Shown here one piece after another: positions 58,835 to 64,000 of a stretch of DNA of 64,000 nucleotides. Origin of the DNA: Polaribacter sp. BM10. GTDB lineage: Bacteria > Bacteroidota > Bacteroidia > Flavobacteriales > Flavobacteriaceae. The DNA lies in contig NZ_CP019704.1 in the NCBI RefSeq assembly GCF_002005425.1, positions 1,116,001-1,180,000 on the forward strand, in the 5' to 3' direction. A program made the translations under genes and the position numbers. Each line of letters begins with the position of its first letter. Within the stretch, counting starts at the first letter, position 1. Below the pieces are notes generated by a model that saw only the letters and a list, made by a program, of their open reading frames with translations, was not told where the DNA came from and did not search any database.

Positions 58835-59586
58835 TTTTCTTCAATTCCTTTATTTAATAGCCATAACTTTATATACCTAGTAAAAACAGAATACGCTAGT
58901 ATTTTTGACAAAATTAATCCCGTTAATCCGTCTAAAAAACCTAAACGGATTACATAATGTATAAAAAACCTGGCAGTTGGCTTAATTAATAAATGAAAGG
59001 CATTTACTTTTTTACCTTTTTTATGAAGTTCTTGAGCTTTTAAAATCGAATAATGATTTATTTTAGCAATAAAATGATTATAATTTCTATAACCAAAATG
59101 ATCAATTTTATTTTTAAGAAAACCTAACTCACCTTTAGAAACAATAGTTTCATGAACGACACCTCTATAGTGACATTTATCTTTTAAAAACAATCGAACT
59201 ACCTTATCTCTTTGCCAACCACTATAGTTTACTTTTTGATTTGCAAAATAGAAACTTCTACGAACATAAAACCCAACAAAGTTACCAGGTTTTTTAACAG
59301 CTTCTGAAATTTCTTTTTCAACTTCAGGTGTAACTCTTTCATCTGCATCTAAAATATAGATCCAATCATAAGTAGCTTGCTGAATAGCAAAGTTTTTTTG
59401 AGAAGAAAAATCATCAAACTTTCGCTTGATGATTTTTACATTTAGCTTTTCGGCTATTTCTAAAGTTTTATCTGTACTATAAGAATCTATAACAATAATT
59501 TCGTCTGCAAAACTTACAGATTTAATTGCGTTTGCAATATGAATCTCTTCATTAAGTGTAGGTATTATTGCCGATATTTTTGTCAT
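58831..59586 (-). CDS. GT2 glycosyltransferase, WaaE/KdtX-like
   Basis: This 251-residue GT-A enzyme begins MTKISAIIPTLNEEIHIANA and has IDSYSTDKT and the catalytic ILDADERVTPEV. The later HYRGVVHETIVSKG and ARFFIHYVIRLGFLDGLTGL match LPS inner-core glucosyltransferases (WaaE) and many similar flavobacterial enzymes. A hydrophobic C-terminal stretch may dip into the membrane. It is placed between the convergent GT25 gene and dapD, 13 bases downstream of the latter. Confidence 0.87.
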   Translation of the reverse strand: MTKISAIIPTLNEEIHIANAIKSVSFADEIIVIDSYSTDKTLEIAEKLNVKIIKRKFDDFSSQKNFAIQQATYDWIYILDADERVTPEVEKEISEAVKKPGNFVGFYVRRSFYFANQKVNYSGWQRDKVVRLFLKDKCHYRGVVHETIVSKGELGFLKNKIDHFGYRNYNHFIAKINHYSILKAQELHKKGKKVNAFHLLIKPTARFFIHYVIRLGFLDGLTGLILSKILAYSVFTRYIKLWLLNKGIEEN

Positions 59587-59599
59587 AGCATATTAAGTC

Positions 59600-60415
59600 T
59601 TAAACAGCTACGTCATATTCACGTAAAGCATCGTTTAAAGACGTTTTTTTGTTTGTACTTTCTTTTCTTTTTCCAATAATTAAAGCACAAGGTACATTAA
59701 ATTCTCCGGCTGCAAACTTTTTTGTATAACTTCCAGGAATTACAACAGAACGTGCAGGAACTCTACCTTTCATCTCTACTGGTTCATCACCTGTAACATC
59801 TATAATTTTTGTGCTCATTGTTAACACAACGTTTGCACCTAATACTGCTTCTTTTTCTACATGAACACCTTCTACAACTATACATCTAGAACCTATAAAA
59901 GCACCGTCTTCTATAATTACTGGTGCAGCTTGTAAAGGCTCTAAAACACCACCAATACCAACACCACCAGATAAGTGAACATTTTTACCAATTTGAGCAC
60001 AAGAACCAACTGTTGCCCAAGTATCTACCATTGTACCTTCGTCTACATAAGCACCAATATTTACATAACTTGGCATTAAAATAGTTCCGGCAGAGATATA
60101 AGCACCGTGTCTTGCTACTGCATTTGGTACAACTCTAATACCTCTTTCTGCAAAGTTTTTCTTTAAAGGAATTTTATCGTGATATTCAAAAATACCTGCT
60201 TCTAAAGTTTCCATTTTCTGAATAGGGAAATATAAAACTACTGCTTTCTTTACCCATTCGTTTACTTGCCAACCATCTGTTGTAGGTTCGGCTACTCTTA
60301 ACTCTCCTTTATCCAACAAATCAACAACTTTTCTAATTGTATCTATCGTGCTTTGCTCTTTTAACAATTCACGGTTTTCCCATGCTGATTCTATAATTTC
60401 TCTTATTTCTTTCAT
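59600..60415 (-). CDS. dapD: 2,3,4,5-tetrahydropyridine-2,6-dicarboxylate N-succinyltransferase DapD
   Basis: This 271-residue enzyme of the succinylase branch of diaminopimelate and lysine biosynthesis acts in the cytoplasm. An N-terminal helical domain (1-95) precedes a left-handed beta-helix with hexapeptide repeats (GAYISAGTILMPSYVNIGAY, VGIGGVLEP, GSRCIVVEG). The C-terminal SYTKKF and EFNVPCALIIGKR are conserved. A TATATTTG box on the minus strand (60435-60442) is its likely -7 element. It is divergent from ruvX/yqgF. Confidence 0.95.
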   Translation of the reverse strand: MKEIREIIESAWENRELLKEQSTIDTIRKVVDLLDKGELRVAEPTTDGWQVNEWVKKAVVLYFPIQKMETLEAGIFEYHDKIPLKKNFAERGIRVVPNAVARHGAYISAGTILMPSYVNIGAYVDEGTMVDTWATVGSCAQIGKNVHLSGGVGIGGVLEPLQAAPVIIEDGAFIGSRCIVVEGVHVEKEAVLGANVVLTMSTKIIDVTGDEPVEMKGRVPARSVVIPGSYTKKFAAGEFNVPCALIIGKRKESTNKKTSLNDALREYDVAV

Positions 60416-60535
60416 TTTAATGGTATAATTTCTGCAAATATAAATGTATCTGTAAAAACTAAAAGCGAAGATACATTTTTTAAACAGATATTTCTGCTTT
60501 GTTTAAAAATCGTATTTTTGCTAAAACAATTATAA

Positions 60536-60946
60536 ATGGCTAGAATTTTAGCAATAGATTTTGGAAAAAAAAGAACAGGAATAGCTGTTACAGATGAATT
60601 ACAAATAATAGCGTCTGGTTTAACAACTATAAATACTGATGAACTTTTGTCCTTTTTAAAAGAATATACTTCTAAAGAAAAAGTAGAACTTATTTTAATA
60701 GGAAAACCAAAGCAAATGGACAATACTGATAGCGAAAGTGAAGTGTTAATATTACCATTTATAAAAAAACTAGAAAAACTACTACCTCAAATTCCGAAGA
60801 AAAGAATAGACGAACGTTTTACTTCTAAAATGGCTTTTCAAACGATGATTGATAGCGGAATGAAGAAAAAGCAGCGCAGAAACAAAGCCATGATAGACGA
60901 AATTAGTGCTACAATTATACTGCAATCTTATCTTTACAATATGTAA
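60536..60946 (+). CDS. yqgF: Putative pre-16S rRNA nuclease / Holliday-junction resolvase-like YqgF
   Basis: This 136-residue RNase-H-like protein begins MARILAIDFGKKRTGIAVTD, the YqgF/RuvX motif. LILIGKPKQMDN and the later DERFTSKMAFQ and DEISATIILQSYL carry further active-site acids. Family members process the 5' end of 16S rRNA in E. coli, and some are proposed resolvases. A TATTTTTG box (60513-60520) precedes the ATG by 15 bases. It is divergent from dapD and followed by def 140 bases later. Confidence 0.9.
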   Translation: MARILAIDFGKKRTGIAVTDELQIIASGLTTINTDELLSFLKEYTSKEKVELILIGKPKQMDNTDSESEVLILPFIKKLEKLLPQIPKKRIDERFTSKMAFQTMIDSGMKKKQRRNKAMIDEISATIILQSYLYNM

Positions 60947-61086
60947 AATCGATTTCTTAATTACTTTTAGCTTATTAAATGTTAAAATCGGTTTAAAAAT
61001 TATTGAATTTTAAAAATTCTCAATTCAAAAATTCGTCAATAGTAATTGTAAATTGTATTTTTGCAAACGTTTTTAAATAAAAATAA

Positions 61087-61677
61087 ATGATATTACCAAT
61101 TGTTGCTTACGGAGATCCGGTTTTAAGAAAAGTTGCTACAGAGATAACTAAAGATTATCCTGACTTAGAAAAACTAATTACCAATATGAAAGAAACTATG
61201 TACAATGCTTCTGGTGTTGGTATAGCAGCTCCTCAAATTGGCAAAGCAATACGTTTATTTGTTATTGATGCATCTCCATTTGCAGAAGATGAAGAGTTAT
61301 CAGACAAAGATAGAGCTGCATTAAAAGATTTTAATAAAGTTTTTATCAACGCAAAAATTATCGAAGAAGAAGGTGAAGAATGGGTTTTTAATGAAGGTTG
61401 TTTAAGTATACCTGATGTTAGAGAGGATGTCATTAGAAAACCTAATATTACTATTGAATATTTAGACGAAAATTTCGAAAAGCATACAGAATCTTTAGAT
61501 GGTTTAGCAGCAAGAGTTTTTCAACATGAATATGATCATATAGAAGGTATATTGTTTACAGATAAACTTTCTTCATTAAAGAAAAGAATCATCAAAAAGA
61601 AATTAGAAAACATTTCTAAAGGAAAAATTAGAGCAGATTATAGAATGCGTTTTCCAAATCAAAAAAAAGGTAAATAG
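61087..61677 (+). CDS. def: Peptide deformylase
   Basis: This 196-residue metalloenzyme removes the N-formyl group from nascent proteins. All three motifs are intact: GVGIAAPQIG (43-52), EGCLSIP with metal ligand C105, and HEYDH with H147, E148 and H151. An insertion of acidic residues (AEDEELSDKDRAALKD, about 66-81) is typical of Bacteroidota forms. A TATTTTTG box at 61056-61063 is a likely -7 element. DUF5606 and mazG follow on the same strand. Confidence 0.96.
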   Translation: MILPIVAYGDPVLRKVATEITKDYPDLEKLITNMKETMYNASGVGIAAPQIGKAIRLFVIDASPFAEDEELSDKDRAALKDFNKVFINAKIIEEEGEEWVFNEGCLSIPDVREDVIRKPNITIEYLDENFEKHTESLDGLAARVFQHEYDHIEGILFTDKLSSLKKRIIKKKLENISKGKIRADYRMRFPNQKKGK

Positions 61678-61706
61678 TCTTAATATAAAGACACAAAATA
61701 TATAAC

Positions 61707-62123
61707 ATGGAATTTAATAAAATTATAGCCGTAACAGGTAAAGCAGGTTTATACCAAGTAGTTTCTCAATCTAAAAATGCAATTATTGTTGCTTCTTTAA
61801 CAGACAACAAACGTATCGCTATTAATGCGACTCAAAATGTTAGTTTGTTAGAAAACATTGCAATTTATACTTACGAAGAAGACATTCCTTTACTACAGGT
61901 TTTTAAGGCGATGTTCGAGAAAACAGAAGGTAAAGAAGCTATTTCTCACAAAGAAAGTGGTAAAAAACTAGAAGCATTTTTTGCTGAAGTTTTACCGGAT
62001 TATGATGCAGAAAGAGTGTATACTTCTAACATTAAAAAAGTAATTCAATGGTTTAACCTTTTGGTTAAAGCTGGTATGGATTTTTCTAAAATAGAAGAAA
62101 CTTCTGAAGAAAGCGCAGAATAA
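61707..62123 (+). CDS. DUF5606 domain-containing protein
   Basis: This 138-residue soluble protein begins MEFNKIIAVTGKAGLYQVVS, with a further conserved stretch LQVFKAMFEKTEGKEAI. It matches DUF5606, a family found in Bacteroidota that usually sits between def and mazG. The N-terminal half looks like a small beta-barrel and the rest is helical with an acidic tail. No function is assigned. It is 29 bases after def. Confidence 0.82.
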   Translation: MEFNKIIAVTGKAGLYQVVSQSKNAIIVASLTDNKRIAINATQNVSLLENIAIYTYEEDIPLLQVFKAMFEKTEGKEAISHKESGKKLEAFFAEVLPDYDAERVYTSNIKKVIQWFNLLVKAGMDFSKIEETSEESAE

Positions 62124-62181
62124 TTTTTAAATTTATTGTTACTGTTTATTTGTAACTCTAAATTTTTACAAATTAATTTAT

Positions 62182-62961
62182 ATGAATTCTAGAAAAGAGC
62201 AATTAGCCGCCTTTAATCGTTTGTTAGATATTATGGATGATCTTCGAGAGAAGTGTCCGTGGGATAAAAAACAAACATTAGAAAGTTTAAGGCATCTTAC
62301 CATAGAAGAAACATATGAATTAGCAGATGCTATTTTAGACAACGATCTACAAGAAATAAAAAAAGAATTAGGCGATTTGCTTTTGCATATCGTCTTTTAT
62401 GCTAAAATAGGAAGCGAAAAAAATTCTTTTGATATTGCTGATGTAGCCAATACAATTTCTGACAAATTAATAAATAGACATCCTCATATTTACGGCGATG
62501 TAAAAGTTGATAATGAAGAAGATGTAAAAAGAAATTGGGAAAAATTAAAGTTAAAAGAAGGTAATACATCTGTTTTAGAAGGTGTTCCTAAAAGTTTACC
62601 TGCAGTTGTAAAAGCAAGTAGAATTCAAGAAAAAGTAGCGGGCGTTGGTTTCGATTGGGAACAACCCGAACAAGTTTGGGAAAAAGTACAAGAAGAACTT
62701 GAAGAATTAAACGAAGAGATTAAAGCAGGAAACAAAGAAAATACCGAAAAAGAATTTGGTGATGTCTTATTTTCTATGATAAATTACGCTCGTTTTATTG
62801 ATGTTAACCCTGAAAATGCTTTAGAGAAAACTAATAAAAAATTTATCAATCGTTTTCAGTTTCTAGAAAAAGCCGCCAAAGATGCTGGTAAAGACCTTTC
62901 TGAAATGTCTTTAACCGAAATGGATATTTATTGGGAAAAGTCAAAAACATATTTTAAATAA
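62182..62961 (+). CDS. mazG: Nucleoside triphosphate pyrophosphohydrolase MazG
   Basis: This 259-residue enzyme hydrolyses nucleoside triphosphates to monophosphates and pyrophosphate. Two MazG-type helical domains are visible. The first (about 10-110) carries EETYELADAILD and ELGDLLLHIVFYAKIG. The second (about 155-255) carries EELEELNEEI and KEFGDVLFSMINYARF. The EExxE and ExxD patterns that bind metal are intact. It is the last gene before a terminator. Confidence 0.93.
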   Translation: MNSRKEQLAAFNRLLDIMDDLREKCPWDKKQTLESLRHLTIEETYELADAILDNDLQEIKKELGDLLLHIVFYAKIGSEKNSFDIADVANTISDKLINRHPHIYGDVKVDNEEDVKRNWEKLKLKEGNTSVLEGVPKSLPAVVKASRIQEKVAGVGFDWEQPEQVWEKVQEELEELNEEIKAGNKENTEKEFGDVLFSMINYARFIDVNPENALEKTNKKFINRFQFLEKAAKDAGKDLSEMSLTEMDIYWEKSKTYFK

Positions 62962-62993
62962 AAAAAAGCTCTCAAAATTTGAGAGCTTTTTTT
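62961..62993. terminator. Bidirectional terminator after mazG
   Basis: GCTCTCAAA pairs with TTTGAGAGC around a minimal loop (62968-62986), flanked by long A and T runs. It also serves the convergent fasciclin gene. Confidence 0.88.
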
Positions 62994-63009
62994 ATTCTAT
63001 GCTTTGTAA

Positions 63010-63591
63010 TTACTTAGGCATTACAACGCTATCAATAGCATGTATTACTCCGTTAGAAGCTGCAACATCTGCCATTATTACTTTAGACGTGTTTCCTTTT
63101 TCATCTTTTAAAATTACACTTTCACCATCTAAAGATGCAACCAACTTACCACCCTGAACAGTAGTTACCTCAAAAGCACCATTATTAGCTTTTATTGCTG
63201 CAACAACAGCTGCTGCATCAAATTTACCAGAAACAACATGGTAAGTTAAAATACTAGTTAAAGTTGCCTTATTTTCTGTTTTTAATAAACTTGCTATCGT
63301 TCCTTCTGGTAATTTTGCAAAAGCATCGTTTGTAGGTGCAAATACAGTAAAAGGGCCGTCTGAACTTAAAGTACTTACTAAATCTGCTGCTTTTACTGCT
63401 GCTACCAAAGTAGAGAAATTTTCATTTCCTACAGCAACTTCAACAATATTTGGTGTTTGCACCTTTTCTTCAACCTTTGCAACAACTTCTTTTTTTACAT
63501 TATTTACTTCTTCTGTTTTAGCTGATTTACATGATGTAGCAGATAAAAATCCTACAATTGAAAATGCTAATAATAATTTTTTTGTCTTCAT
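63010..63591 (-). CDS. Fasciclin (FAS1)-domain lipoprotein
   Basis: This 193-residue lipoprotein has a lipobox ending SATSC (Cys21) and a charged linker (KTEEVNNVKKEVVAKVEEK). One FAS1 domain (about 55-190) carries the H1 motif FTVFAPTNDAFAKLP and the H2 region VIMADVAASNGVIHAIDSVVMP. FAS1 domains mediate adhesion or binding, and bacterial ones often sit on the surface. The exact role is unknown. It is a single gene between terminators. Confidence 0.88.
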   Translation of the reverse strand: MKTKKLLLAFSIVGFLSATSCKSAKTEEVNNVKKEVVAKVEEKVQTPNIVEVAVGNENFSTLVAAVKAADLVSTLSSDGPFTVFAPTNDAFAKLPEGTIASLLKTENKATLTSILTYHVVSGKFDAAAVVAAIKANNGAFEVTTVQGGKLVASLDGESVILKDEKGNTSKVIMADVAASNGVIHAIDSVVMPK

Positions 63592-63705
63592 AATTTGTGT
63601 TTTGGTTTTTAATTGTCATCAAAATTATGAAAACAAAATAGTAAATAGGTTTTAAAATGTTTAATCTTTTGTTAAATTAATTAAACAAAAATAATTTATA
63701 CATAA

Positions 63706-63745
63706 AAAAAACATCCAACTCTAAATTTAGAATTGGATGTTTTAG
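63706..63745 (-). terminator. Terminator after carB
   Basis: AACATCCAA (63710-63718) pairs with TTGGATGTT (63733-63741), with an inner palindromic CTAAATTTAG. The A-run on the left is a T-run on the minus strand, in the direction of carB. Confidence 0.8.
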
Positions 63746-63761
63746 TTGAAATAAAAAATTA

Positions 63762-64000
63762 TTATTTACTTAAATACATTTTTCTTCTTGAATATAAATT
63801 ATAGAAATCATCATCTTTTAAACTATCTATAAATAGAATACTTTCTCCTGTAGATTTCATTTCTGGACCTAATTTCTTGTTAACATTAGGAAACTTATTG
63901 AATGAAAATACAGGTTGTTTAATTGCAAAACCTTCTAACTGAGGGTTAAAATCAAAATCAGTTACTTTATTATGACCAAGCATAACTTTTGTAGCGTAGT
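63762..64000 (-). CDS. carB: Carbamoyl-phosphate synthase large subunit, C-terminal fragment
   Basis: Only the last 79 codons are in the window; the frame continues past base 64000 (YATKVMLGHNKVTDF...). The segment KQPVFSFNKFPNVNKKLGPE followed by MKSTGE is the conserved end of the second ATP-grasp half of CarB. The protein stops about 24 residues later (YSRRKMYLSK). The C-terminal MGS-like regulatory domain of E. coli CarB is therefore absent. I recall shorter CarB proteins in Flavobacteriia, so this is probably natural rather than a truncation. CarB makes carbamoyl phosphate for pyrimidine and arginine synthesis. Confidence 0.88.
   Translation of the reverse strand, partial: YATKVMLGHNKVTDFDFNPQLEGFAIKQPVFSFNKFPNVNKKLGPEMKSTGESILFIDSLKDDDFYNLYSRRKMYLSK

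Noticed and set aside
60412..60723. Minus-strand open frame across the dapD-yqgF gap
   Set aside because: It overlaps the yqgF gene and the promoter regions of both divergent genes, and its translation resembles no family.

Overview
The window looks like chromosome of a marine Flavobacteriaceae bacterium, most likely Polaribacter or a close relative. The basis is the very low GC content, SusC/SusD pairs, a type IX secretion C-terminal domain, TAnnTTTG-type -7 promoter boxes, the rpmB-rpmG-DUF4295-ftsY block and many short Bacteroidota lipoproteins. The genus is inferred from gene style, not from a search.

Layout. 1-8.9 kb: the end of a CPA1-type cation/proton antiporter with an RCK domain (cut by the left edge), an empty 600-bp AT-rich spacer, miaE with a DUF4268 gene, a DUF4870 membrane protein, dps, an MscS channel and mnmE. 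A small metal-related cluster follows (two DUF4625 genes, one apparently 5'-truncated, a CxxC peptide and a MerC-like protein), divergent from a Fur/Zur-type regulator. 8.95-33.9 kb: a complete alpha-glucan utilisation locus. The leftward arm runs lacI, sugar transporter, beta-phosphoglucomutase, GH65 phosphorylase, SusA-like GH13, esterase, GH31, GH13 and MalS-like GH13. The rightward arm runs susC, susD, a SusE-like gene, a SusF-like gene with three tandem modules, and a T9SS-secreted GH13 amylase. 34-49.7 kb: housekeeping genes (rimO, an amidase, a serine hydrolase, ftsY, DUF4295, rpmG, rpmB, cinA, an FAH-family gene, purU, menB, a degenerate esterase-like gene, a CvfB-like gene, menD, a transaldolase, an SDR gene and the SRP RNA). 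49.8-64 kb: DUF4199, glycosyltransferases, a phosphohexose mutase, an MsbA-like ABC exporter, CCA-adding enzyme, dapD, ruvX/yqgF, def, DUF5606, mazG, a fasciclin lipoprotein and the 3' end of carB at the right edge.

How the genes work together. The glucan locus describes a full route. The secreted amylase and SusC/D/E/F-like surface proteins cut, bind and import alpha-glucan. Periplasmic GH13 and GH31 enzymes shorten it. The inner-membrane carrier imports maltose. Cytosolic GH65 phosphorolyses it to glucose and beta-glucose 1-phosphate, which beta-phosphoglucomutase converts to glucose 6-phosphate. LacI probably acts at a palindrome upstream of susC. menD and menB are two menaquinone steps in one neighbourhood. 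FtsY and the SRP RNA are two parts of the targeting machinery, 10 kb apart.

I did not find a clearly new defence or mobile system: no transposases, CRISPR arrays, integrases or tRNA genes are visible. The most notable leads are a pair of diverged intergenic repeats, the truncated DUF4625 gene with a likely missing receptor, an apparently catalytically dead esterase-like gene beside menB, an esterase embedded in the glucan locus, and several candidate operators.
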